Source: Curtobacterium sp. MCJR17_055 (GTDB lineage: Bacteria; Actinomycetota; Actinomycetes; Actinomycetales; Microbacteriaceae). From it: a DNA stretch of 64,000 nt. Positions 54,758-61,855 of the stretch are shown piece by piece (position 1 is the first letter of the stretch; each line of letters begins with the position of its first letter). The stretch is from NCBI RefSeq assembly GCF_003224335.1, contig NZ_QKLF01000007.1, positions 1 through 64,000 on the forward strand. Direction: 5' to 3'. A program made the position numbers and the translations under genes. A model generated the notes under the pieces. That model saw only the letters and a list, made by a program, of their open reading frames with translations, was not told the origin of the DNA and searched no databases.

Positions 54758-55259
54758 GTGGGTCTCCGGCGCCTCGTGACACGCGCCCGGTCGAGGACGG
54801 TCGCGTGCAACCCCATCCGTTCGTCATCGTTTCCGATCGAGGCAGGAGACGGGTCACGAGACGTCCTGCCACGGGTCCCGAGATCGCTGCTCGCGGGACT
54901 CGACGAGTGTACGGGCGCACCGCGGACATGTCGAGACGAAACCGTGACCTGGTAACGGATAGGGGAAGAACCCCTGGTCAGAGCGTATGATTTGGTCACC
55001 ACGATGGCCTGCTGCTTCTTGTACGTCCACTCAGGTCTTGTCCCCCGCGGCCGTACCCCCTATGGTTCGCCCACCACGAGGACCCAGGCGCGAGCTCACC
55101 GCGGCGATCCCGGTCCATCAACGGACCCTCGTGCTGTGACGCCCGGCACCTGCACCGAGCGATCGCAGCGAACGAGGACGGGATGCAGGTACCCCGGAGT
55201 GCGGGCTCCGATGCACCCCGACGCGGCGCCTGGCCCGGGCTGTGCCGGCGGGCGACAGG
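54758..55259. other. Gene-free stretch upstream of the NlpC/P60 gene
   Basis: No convincing coding frame over 500 bp. On the minus strand it should hold the promoter and leader of the NlpC/P60 gene. It contains a small hairpin AGGGG-TTCTT-CCCCT (54961-54975) and a local AT-richer patch around 54980-55005. A regulatory RNA is possible, but I could not match a known riboswitch. Confidence 0.4.
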
Positions 55260-55802
55260 TCACTCGCCGGAGAGGTCCTCGGCGATGTCGTCGGCGTTGC
55301 CGGGGAAGCACAGCGAGACCGCCTGCACGGTGTAGTTCCCGGGGTACGCGTACGCGCTGATCGACGCGATCTTCCCGCCACCGCTGCCGATGACCGCCGG
55401 ACCGTCGCTCGACTCGCGGCGGACTACCTGCATCCCCTGGGACTTCCAGTGCTCCTCCATGCGCGTGGCGTCCTCGTCGGGCGACCCCTCGAGCGTGCTC
55501 CCGGTCAGGTAGCGCCACTGCGCCCCTCCCGTGCCGTCCTCGAGTTCGCAGTCTTCCGGGTAGTCCGGGCCGGTGCGCGCCTTCCACTCCCCACCGAGTC
55601 GCTCGGTGGCGTCGTCGACGGCTTCGATCATCTGCTGCTTCGCGGTGTCGGCGTCCACGGTCGGCTCCGTTCGTCCTGGTGCTGCGGTGTCGGGTCCCCG
55701 CAGGACACAGCCTGCGAGCACGGTGGTGGTGGCCGTCATGACGAGGACGCCCGCGACGGCACGCCTCGCCGTGGTCCATCGTGCGGTGGTCGTCGTCGTC
55801 AT
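55260..55802 (-). CDS. Hypothetical lipoprotein
   Basis: A 180-residue exported protein with signal peptide and lipobox (MTATTTVLAGC, Cys about residue 30). The mature domain has MIEAVDDATERLGGEWKAR, CELEDGTGGAQWRYLTG and HWKSQGMQVVRRE, with two more cysteines (EDC and LCFPG), likely a disulphide. It resembles small actinobacterial lipoproteins of unknown function. The ATG at 55800-55802 overlaps the stop of the upstream gene (ATGA). Confidence 0.82.
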   Translation of the reverse strand: MTTTTTARWTTARRAVAGVLVMTATTTVLAGCVLRGPDTAAPGRTEPTVDADTAKQQMIEAVDDATERLGGEWKARTGPDYPEDCELEDGTGGAQWRYLTGSTLEGSPDEDATRMEEHWKSQGMQVVRRESSDGPAVIGSGGGKIASISAYAYPGNYTVQAVSLCFPGNADDIAEDLSGE

Positions 55803-56266
55803 CGTCCCGCCATCCACCAGGGCTTCCCGTCGATCAGGTCCTGGTCTCGCTTCGTCGGTGGTTCCGGGTGGTACGCGGTCGCATCGTCCTCGTGCCCCGT
55901 CGTGACCCGCCCCACGTTGTACACGGACTCGGTGTCGGCGTCCAGGTAGCCGGACCTGTCACCGGTGAGCGGGTCGTGGTCGAGGACCGGCTTCCGGTCC
56001 GCCGCGTCGGCGGGGTTCGAGTCCGTCCCGAAGACCGTCGCACCGAAGGCCTCTCGGAACGGATCCACGTGGTGCCCGGGTGCCGTGCGTCCCAGCGCTG
56101 CGAGGTGGTCGCCCTGTCCGGCCTCGTCGGGGAGGACGTTCCGTGCCTGGCCGACGTAGACGTGCTCGGCGTGCACCTTGCCGGCCGAGTCGACCGCGTT
56201 CGACAGGCCGGCGGACCCCAGTGCGACCGCCTTCGCGTCGCCTGCGTCGAACTCGATGTCCGTCAC
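55799..56266 (-). CDS. Hypothetical protein coupled to the lipoprotein gene
   Basis: A 155-residue soluble acidic protein without signal peptide, TM or recognised family. It starts MTDIEFDAGDAKAVALGSAG and ends IDGKPWWMAGR. The region around RKPVLDHDPLTGDRSGYLD is Asp-rich. The GTG at 56264-56266 has a strong GGGGGAGG ribosome binding site. It overlaps the lipoprotein gene start and probably works with that protein. A cargo or effector role is possible but not supported. Confidence 0.75.
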   Translation of the reverse strand: MTDIEFDAGDAKAVALGSAGLSNAVDSAGKVHAEHVYVGQARNVLPDEAGQGDHLAALGRTAPGHHVDPFREAFGATVFGTDSNPADAADRKPVLDHDPLTGDRSGYLDADTESVYNVGRVTTGHEDDATAYHPEPPTKRDQDLIDGKPWWMAGR

Positions 56267-56307
56267 TGTGCCTCCCCCGGTCGGCGTTGCAGTTCCCCCG
56301 CGACGCA

Positions 56308-56339
56308 GTCCTGCTCACCGGTGTGCCGGTGAGCAGGAC
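56308..56339 (-). terminator. Strong hairpin terminator
   Basis: A 14-bp perfect stem, GTCCTGCTCACCGG (56308-56321) / CCGGTGAGCAGGAC (56326-56339), loop TGTG. On the minus strand it lies downstream of the DtxR-type gene and of a small open frame, and upstream of the next unit. Confidence 0.85.
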
Positions 56340-56367
56340 CGCCGCTCCGATCGCCGGAGCACGGCGC

Positions 56368-56505
56368 TCAGAGCACGTCGTCCCTGCCGCTGATCTCGAG
56401 CGAGCCCACCACGTCCTTCACCCGCCGCCCGTCCGGTCCTGCCGTCGGCACGTCCTCGCCGACGATGACCCGCGTCCGACGGGCGTCCAGGGAACGGACG
56501 GGCAC
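56368..56505 (-). CDS. Candidate 45-residue protein
   Basis: A short frame starting GTG 56503-56505. Its reading (RTRVIVGEDVPTAG, then RVKDVVGSLEISGRDDVL) looks more protein-like than the other frames here, with alternating hydrophobic and charged residues. It ends 28 bp before a strong terminator and lies downstream of the DtxR-type gene. No ribosome binding site is clear and no family is recognised. It could also be the remnant of a larger gene. Confidence 0.4.
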   Translation of the reverse strand: MPVRSLDARRTRVIVGEDVPTAGPDGRRVKDVVGSLEISGRDDVL

Positions 56506-56557
56506 GCCCGGACAGGGCAGACCGTTCCTGCCCCTGGGTGCGGCGGGCGAGGAGACG

Positions 56558-57253
56558 TCAGTCGGTGCTGATGTAGACGTGCTGCGCGACCTCGGTCGGC
56601 AGCTCGATCCCGGCGTCCTCGCCGTCGACGCGGACCGCCACGTAGGCGCCCGCGCGCTGCACGCTGGCCGTGCGTCCGGGCATGACCCCGGCGGCGCGGA
56701 GCTGGTGCAGCAGCTCCGGCTCGAACTGCACCGGCTCGCCCAGACGGCGGATGACGCCGGTCGCGATCGCGTCGGTGTCGTCGGTGGCCACCACGATGTT
56801 GCGCACCCCGTCGAGGAAGCCGGCCGCCGTGGGTCCCCCGATTTCCGCGAGGCCGGGGATCGGGTTGCCGTACGGGGACTCCGTCGGGTTCCCGAGCATC
56901 TCGAGCAGGCGGACCTCCACCTGCTCGCTCATCACGTGCTCCCACCGACAGGCCTCGTCGTGGACGAAGGCCCAGTCGAGGCCGATCACGTCGGCCAGGA
57001 GCCGCTCGGCCAGACGGTGCTTGCGCATCACGTGCGTGGCGCGGGACCGACCGGTGTCGGTGAGTTCGAGGTGCCGGTCGCCCGAGACGACGACGAGGCC
57101 GTCCCGCTCCATGCGGGCGATGGTCTGCGAGACCGTGGGGCCCGAGTGCCCGAGGCGCTCCGAGATCCGGGCGCGCAGCGGGACGATGCCCTCTTCTTCG
57201 AGGTCGAGGATGGTGCGGAGGTACATCTCCGTGGTGTCGACGAGATCGGTCAC
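56558..57253 (-). CDS. DtxR/MntR-family metal-dependent regulator
   Basis: A 231-residue repressor. The winged helix-turn-helix is at about 1-70 (TEMYLRTILDLEEEGIVPLRARISERLGHSGPTVSQTIARME). The dimerisation/metal domain is at about 75-140 (HVMRKHRLAERLLADVIGLDW, HDEACRWEHVMSEQVE: the Cys, His and Glu ligands of IdeR/DtxR type). A C-terminal SH3-like domain is at about 150-231. Iron or manganese sensing is inferred. The targets are not known. The GTG is at 57251-57253. It is divergent from serC. Confidence 0.9.
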   Translation of the reverse strand: MTDLVDTTEMYLRTILDLEEEGIVPLRARISERLGHSGPTVSQTIARMERDGLVVVSGDRHLELTDTGRSRATHVMRKHRLAERLLADVIGLDWAFVHDEACRWEHVMSEQVEVRLLEMLGNPTESPYGNPIPGLAEIGGPTAAGFLDGVRNIVVATDDTDAIATGVIRRLGEPVQFEPELLHQLRAAGVMPGRTASVQRAGAYVAVRVDGEDAGIELPTEVAQHVYISTD

Positions 57254-57426
57254 GCCTCCGCCTCTCCTGATGTGGACCCAGCCCGACCCACACTACTTGC
57301 TGGCGCCGACGCACCGGGACCGACACCGTGCGCTCTGCGCGGACGCCGGCCGGGAGGCCCGTCCCGGCCCCGCCCCGTCCGGCCGGTCCATGGGGGCGAC
57401 CGCAGGGCCGTCGGTAGGATCGGCCC

Positions 57427-58545
57427 ATGGCAGACATCGTCATCCCAGCCGACCTCCTCCCCACCGACGGCCGCTTCGGATGTGGTCCGTCGAAGATCCG
57501 CGGAGCGCAGCTCGAGACCCTCGTCACCCGCGGAGCGACCGTCCTCGGGACCTCGCACCGCCAGAAGCCCGTCAAGGACCTGGTCGGCTCCGTCCGGCAG
57601 GGCCTCGCCGACCTGTTCCAGGTGCCGGACGGCTACGAGGTCGTGCTCGGCAACGGCGGGTCGACCGCGTTCTGGGACGCCGCCGCCTTCGGTCTCATCG
57701 AGCGCCGGGCGGAGAACCTGTCCTTCGGTGAGTTCGGGTCGAAGTTCGCCAAGGCCGCCGCCGCCCCGTGGCTCGAGGCACCGCACGTCGTGGAGGCCCC
57801 GGGCGGGTCCCGCGCCGAACTCGAGATCGTCGAGGGTGTCGACGTCTACGCCTACCCGCACAACGAGACCTCGACCGGCGTCATGACCCCGGTCGTGCGG
57901 GCCGCGGGCGACCCCGGCGCACTGACCGTCGTCGACGCCACGAGCGCTGCCGGTGGTGCCGCGTTCGACGTCGACCAGACCGACGTCTACTACTTCGCCC
58001 CGCAGAAGAACTTCGCTTCGGACGGCGGGCTCTGGCTCGCGCTGTTCTCCCCCGCGGCGATCGAGCGTGTCGAGCGGATCGCCGCGTCCGACCGCTACAT
58101 CCCGGAGTTCCTGTCGCTGAAGAACGCCGTGGACAACTCCCGGTTGGACCAGACGCTGAACACCCCGGCGATCACGACCCTGCTGCTCCTCGACGACCAG
58201 GTGCGGTGGATCAACCAGTCCGGTGGTCTGGCGTGGGCCGACGGCCGCACGAAGACGTCGTCCTCGACGCTCTACGACTGGGCCGAGGCCTCCGACTACG
58301 CGACGCCGTTCGTCACCGACCCGGCGCACCGGTCGCAGGTCGTCGTGACGATCGACCTCGACGACTCGATCGACGCCAAGGCCGTGGCCGCGACGCTCCG
58401 GCAGAACGGCATCGTCGACACGGAGCCGTACCGGAAGCTCGGCCGGAACCAGCTCCGTGTCGCGACCTTCACGGCGATCGACCCCGACGACGTCAGCAAG
58501 CTCTCGCGGGCGATCGACCACGTGGTGGCTGCCCTGGCGAGCTGA
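57427..58545 (+). CDS. serC: Phosphoserine aminotransferase
   Basis: PLP enzyme of serine synthesis (3-phosphohydroxypyruvate plus glutamate). It is 372 residues of the actinobacterial type: GRFGCGPSKIRGAQLETL, TSHRQKPVKDLVG, FGEFGSKFAKAA and the PLP lysine in YYFAPQKNFASDGGLW. The C-terminus ends ARAIDHVVAAL-like SRAIDHVVAALAS. It has a -10 TAGGAT (57415-57420) 6 nt before the ATG, so it is probably leaderless. Followed by a very long hairpin. Confidence 0.96.
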   Translation: MADIVIPADLLPTDGRFGCGPSKIRGAQLETLVTRGATVLGTSHRQKPVKDLVGSVRQGLADLFQVPDGYEVVLGNGGSTAFWDAAAFGLIERRAENLSFGEFGSKFAKAAAAPWLEAPHVVEAPGGSRAELEIVEGVDVYAYPHNETSTGVMTPVVRAAGDPGALTVVDATSAAGGAAFDVDQTDVYYFAPQKNFASDGGLWLALFSPAAIERVERIAASDRYIPEFLSLKNAVDNSRLDQTLNTPAITTLLLLDDQVRWINQSGGLAWADGRTKTSSSTLYDWAEASDYATPFVTDPAHRSQVVVTIDLDDSIDAKAVAATLRQNGIVDTEPYRKLGRNQLRVATFTAIDPDDVSKLSRAIDHVVAALAS

Positions 58546-58560
58546 CCCCGCCGCCGCGAG

Positions 58561-58620
58561 ACGCAACGAGGGCGGTGTCACGCAACGGTGTTCCGTTGCG
58601 CGACACCGCCCTCGTTGCGT
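58561..58620. terminator. Long hairpin between convergent serC and DUF3027 genes
   Basis: A 28-bp stem with one mismatch (58561-58588 with 58593-58620, loop TGTT). It differs from the GGGAGGCCCG family. The heptamer CGCAACG occurs twice in the left arm, and the end is ACGCAACGAGGGCGGTGTC. Confidence 0.85.
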
Positions 58621-58636
58621 GAGGTGGACCGACGGG

Positions 58637-59254
58637 TCAGGACCGGTGGAAGCCGGGGTCGGTCTCGCCGGCGTCGAGCTGGTCCAGGTCCAGGTCGTCG
58701 TCCGGGTCGACGGGACGGACGCGGCGGGTGCGGCGACGACCACGGGTGCGGGCGGGCGGGGCGACGGGCTCGTCATCGTCCGACTCCTCGTCGTCGTCGT
58801 CATCCGAGTCGTCGTCCGACTCGTCGTCGTCGTCGGACTCGTCGTCGTCGTCGGACTCGTCATCGTCGTCCGACTCGTCGTCGTCCTCGTCCGCATCGTC
58901 GTCGAAGTCGTCCTCGTCCTCGTCCGACTCCTCGTCCTCGTCCGACTCCTCGTCGTCCTGCGCGGCCCGGTACTCGGCCAGTCGCTCCGACCACGGCACC
59001 CACTCCGGCGCGAGCAACGAGCCGTCACCCGGCATCAGTTCGACCTCGAGCACGGTGGGCTCGTCACCCTCGACCTGGGCGATGCTGACGGTCCAGCGCC
59101 ACCCCGGGTACCCCGGCATGCGGTTGGCGAAGAGGACGGAGACGACGCCGTCGCCCTCCTCGACGGTGCCGACGGGGCTCCCGACGGTGGCTTCGGGGGT
59201 GATCTCGAGCAGTGCGCCGCGGGCGAGCTCGGTGAGGTCGGTGGTCATGTTCAC
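58637..59254 (-). CDS. DUF3027-like protein with acidic low-complexity region
   Basis: About 205 residues from the GTG at 59252-59254 (ATG 59246-59248 is also possible). The N-terminal half (about 1-95) is the conserved part: VGSPVGTVEEGDGVVSVLFA, GYPGWRWTVSIAQVEG and ELMPGDGSLLAPEWVPWSER, features of actinobacterial DUF3027 proteins. About 65 residues of Asp/Glu/Ser repeats (DDDDES) follow, encoded by 18-bp repeats at about 58780-58960, then a basic [12 protein letters not shown] patch and an acidic end. The start overlaps the cold-shock gene stop (GTGA). Confidence 0.8.
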   Translation of the reverse strand: MNMTTDLTELARGALLEITPEATVGSPVGTVEEGDGVVSVLFANRMPGYPGWRWTVSIAQVEGDEPTVLEVELMPGDGSLLAPEWVPWSERLAEYRAAQDDEESDEDEESDEDEDDFDDDADEDDDESDDDDESDDDDESDDDDESDDDSDDDDDEESDDDEPVAPPARTRGRRRTRRVRPVDPDDDLDLDQLDAGETDPGFHRS

Positions 59255-59628
59255 GCGTCCAACTGGTCGGCGACGTGTCGCAGGATGGTGGCGATCCGCT
59301 CACCGTTCTTCGGGTAGCGGCCCCGCTTGAGGTCACCGCTGATGCGGTCGAGTTCCTTCACCAGGTCCTCGACGATGACGGCCATGTCGTCGGCGGAGCG
59401 ACGGGTCATCTTGGAGAGCGACGCCGGCGCTTCGAGGATCCGCACGGTCAGCGCCTGCGAACCCTTCTTGCCCTGCACCACGCCGTACTCGAGCTTGGTG
59501 CCGGCCTTCACCGTGGCCACACCGTCGGGCAGGGAGGAGGCGTGCAGGAAGACCTGGTCGCCGTCGTCTCCGGTGATGAAGCCGAAGCCCTTCTGGTCGT
59601 CGTAGAACTTGACCTTGCCGGTGGGCAT
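59251..59628 (-). CDS. Cold-shock-domain protein with C-terminal extension
   Basis: A 125-residue RNA/ssDNA-binding protein. The cold-shock domain (1-68) begins MPTGKVKFYDDQKGFGFI with RNP1-like KGFGFI and RNP2-like VFLHAS. The extension (about 70-125, LSKMTRRSADDMAVIVEDLVKELDRI) is helical and typical of an actinobacterial subgroup. The ATG at 59626-59628 has AGGAG upstream. It is translationally coupled to the DUF3027-like gene and divergent from the small membrane-protein gene. Confidence 0.93.
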   Translation of the reverse strand: MPTGKVKFYDDQKGFGFITGDDGDQVFLHASSLPDGVATVKAGTKLEYGVVQGKKGSQALTVRILEAPASLSKMTRRSADDMAVIVEDLVKELDRISGDLKRGRYPKNGERIATILRHVADQLDA

Positions 59629-59681
59629 GCTGGGACTCCTCGATACATGGACGGCCGCGGTGCGTCGGATATCCTGGGCCG

Positions 59682-59984
59682 ATGGCCAAGCCGACCCGAT
59701 CCACCGGGGACCCCCGCACTGCTGCGGAACCCCCGGCGACGTCCAATCGTACCGAACGCACACTCGCGTTCATGGTCGGTGGGATCGTCCTCCTCATCCT
59801 GGCGAGCTTCATCGTCATGATCACCGGGTGGCTGACGATGAAGCAGATCCCCGGGGACGGCATCTGGCCGGTCGCCCTCGGCGTCGTCTACTTCGGCCCT
59901 CCGGTCGCCTTCGTCCTCATGCTGGCGCTCCTGGCCCTCACCTGGACCCGCAAGGCCCGGCAGCACCGCGCAGAGGCCCGCTGA
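59682..59984 (+). CDS. Small two-TM membrane protein
   Basis: A 100-residue protein with a polar N-terminus (1-27), two hydrophobic segments (about 28-50 TLAFMVGGIVLLILASFIVM and 62-88) and a basic C-terminus (RKARQHRAEAR). Its function is unknown. TATCCT (59670-59675) lies 6 nt before the ATG at 59682, a likely leaderless start. It shares the intergenic region with the cold-shock gene. Confidence 0.78.
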   Translation: MAKPTRSTGDPRTAAEPPATSNRTERTLAFMVGGIVLLILASFIVMITGWLTMKQIPGDGIWPVALGVVYFGPPVAFVLMLALLALTWTRKARQHRAEAR

Positions 59985-60012
59985 CGTCCGCCACGGACGC
60001 CAGCCGAGGACG

Positions 60013-61797
60013 ATGACGACCACGACGGACCTCGCCGCACGCCTGCGCGAGCTCCCCGACGACGCACTCGAGCAGCTCGTGCTCGCGCGCGCCCTCCCCA
60101 CCGCCGCGCTCGGCGAGTCCGGACCGCAGCACATCGCGGACTTCTTCGACCTCGCCGAGGCGCTCCGCACCGACGACGCGGTGGACGCCGCCGTCGAACG
60201 GCTCCCGCGCCGCACGCTCGTCGCACTCCGCGACGGGGGCCCCGCCGAGGACCTCGCGCCGGCCGTCGCACTCGGGCTCGTCGGCCGTGACGGCGCCGTC
60301 GACGACGCGGTCACCTCCCGGCTCGCGGCCCGCCCGGACCTCGTCCCCGACGGCCCGGGAGGCCCGGCTCCGGTCCGCCCCGCAGCCGCCGCCCAGCAGG
60401 GTGCCGACGGCGGCACCGACGACGCCCGCGCCCGCGCGACCGGAGCGGAGCACGCGTTCGAGACGCTCACGGTGCTCGCGGAGCTCCTCCGCGCGGCCGA
60501 CGACGGCGCCGTCCGCGAGCTCGCGAAGGGCGGGATCGGAGCGCCCCTCGCCCGACAGCTCGCCGAACGCACGGGGGCCGACGCCGCCGTGGTCGCGGAC
60601 CGCCTCGCCCTGCTCGACCGGATCGGTGCCGCCCACCCCGTGGACGGGTCCTGGACGGTCTCGGACCGCGGCCGGACCTGGCTGCACGCCACGTGGCCGG
60701 AGCGGTGGGCATCGCTCGTGCACGACTGGCGCGACGCCCTCGCCCCCGCCGTGGTCGAGGTCCTCACGCTCGCGGACGACGACCTCACCGACCTCGTGAC
60801 GCTGGGCCGGTGGGCGTACCCGGCCGGCTCGCGCTGGCTCGACGCGGCCCTGCTCGACGCGGCCGGCGCCGCGGGTGTCCTCGGGCTCGCGGTGGCCGGG
60901 CGCCTGACGTCCACCGGGCACGCACTGCTCGGCGACGACCGCGACGCCGCCCTGGCCGCGGCCGTCGCCGACCTGCCGGGGACGGTCGACGGCGTGTACC
61001 TCCAGCCGGACCTGACGGTCATCGCGCCGGGTCCGCTGTCGCCCGCCGACGACGACGACCTCCGTGCCGTCGCCGATCTCGAGGCACCGGGGCTCGCCGC
61101 TCGGTACCGGGTGTCCGAGGACTCGCTCCGCCGGGCGCTCCGGGCCGGACGGACCCGCGACGAGGTCGTGGCGCTCTTCACCCGGCTCGGCGCCACGGAC
61201 GTCCCGCAGCCCCTCACGTACCTCATCGACCAGGTCGCGACCCGGGACGGCAGTGTCGTCGTCGGTCGTGGCGAGGGCGACCTCGGGTCGGTCGTGCACG
61301 GGACGCCCGAGCAGCTCGACCTCGTCGGGGTCGACGCCGAGCTCCGGCAGCTGGCGTGGGAGCGACCCGACCTCACGACCCTCGTGACGAAGTACCCGCC
61401 GCACGTCGTGGCCAGTGCACTCGAGGACCAGCGCTACCCGGCCGTGCTCGCAGCCGACGCCCGCCCGGAGACGCGATCCGGGCCTCCCGTCCGACGGCGG
61501 ACGCCGAGCCGCTCACCGGAGCAGGCGGCCCGCGCCCTGGTGGAGCGACTGCGACTGACGACGGAACGCGGCGACGCGGAGCCGGAGCAGGAGTGGATGG
61601 CCCGCCAGATCGACATGGCCGTGCGCGGCCGGACCCCGATCCGCGTGACCGTCCGGATGCCGGACGGGTCGGAGAAGCCGTTCTCGATCGTCCCGACGTC
61701 GGTCGCGGCCGGTCGGGTGCGGGGGAAGGACACCGCGGTCGACGTCGAGCGGACCCTCCCGCTCTCCCTCGTGGTCACGATCGAGAGCGATGCCTGA
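60013..61797 (+). CDS. Helicase-associated protein (XPB/Ssl2 N-terminal-like; Rv0862c type)
   Basis: A 594-residue protein that precedes the XPB helicase gene. Its N-terminus is LAARLRELPDDALEQLVLAR, the middle has winged-helix-like modules (LAERTGADAAVVADRLALLDRIG), and the C-terminal part has DGVYLQPDLTVIAPGPL, a helicase-C/XPB-N-like domain. The same pair, Rv0862c-Rv0861c, is found in mycobacteria. It probably binds DNA or modulates XPB; direct evidence is lacking. A short basic, Arg-rich linker occurs near residues 482-500. It starts 28 bp after the small membrane-protein gene. Confidence 0.82.
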   Translation: MTTTTDLAARLRELPDDALEQLVLARALPTAALGESGPQHIADFFDLAEALRTDDAVDAAVERLPRRTLVALRDGGPAEDLAPAVALGLVGRDGAVDDAVTSRLAARPDLVPDGPGGPAPVRPAAAAQQGADGGTDDARARATGAEHAFETLTVLAELLRAADDGAVRELAKGGIGAPLARQLAERTGADAAVVADRLALLDRIGAAHPVDGSWTVSDRGRTWLHATWPERWASLVHDWRDALAPAVVEVLTLADDDLTDLVTLGRWAYPAGSRWLDAALLDAAGAAGVLGLAVAGRLTSTGHALLGDDRDAALAAAVADLPGTVDGVYLQPDLTVIAPGPLSPADDDDLRAVADLEAPGLAARYRVSEDSLRRALRAGRTRDEVVALFTRLGATDVPQPLTYLIDQVATRDGSVVVGRGEGDLGSVVHGTPEQLDLVGVDAELRQLAWERPDLTTLVTKYPPHVVASALEDQRYPAVLAADARPETRSGPPVRRRTPSRSPEQAARALVERLRLTTERGDAEPEQEWMARQIDMAVRGRTPIRVTVRMPDGSEKPFSIVPTSVAAGRVRGKDTAVDVERTLPLSLVVTIESDA

Positions 61798-61855
61798 CGG
61801 CCGTCCTGTGGACAACCGGGCGACGCACCAGCTGCGCCGCCTAGGCTGACCCGTC

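Noticed and set aside
54758..55060. c-di-AMP (ydaO-type) riboswitch before the NlpC/P60 gene
   Set aside because: I could not align the conserved segments by eye. The location is suitable but the sequence is not convincing.
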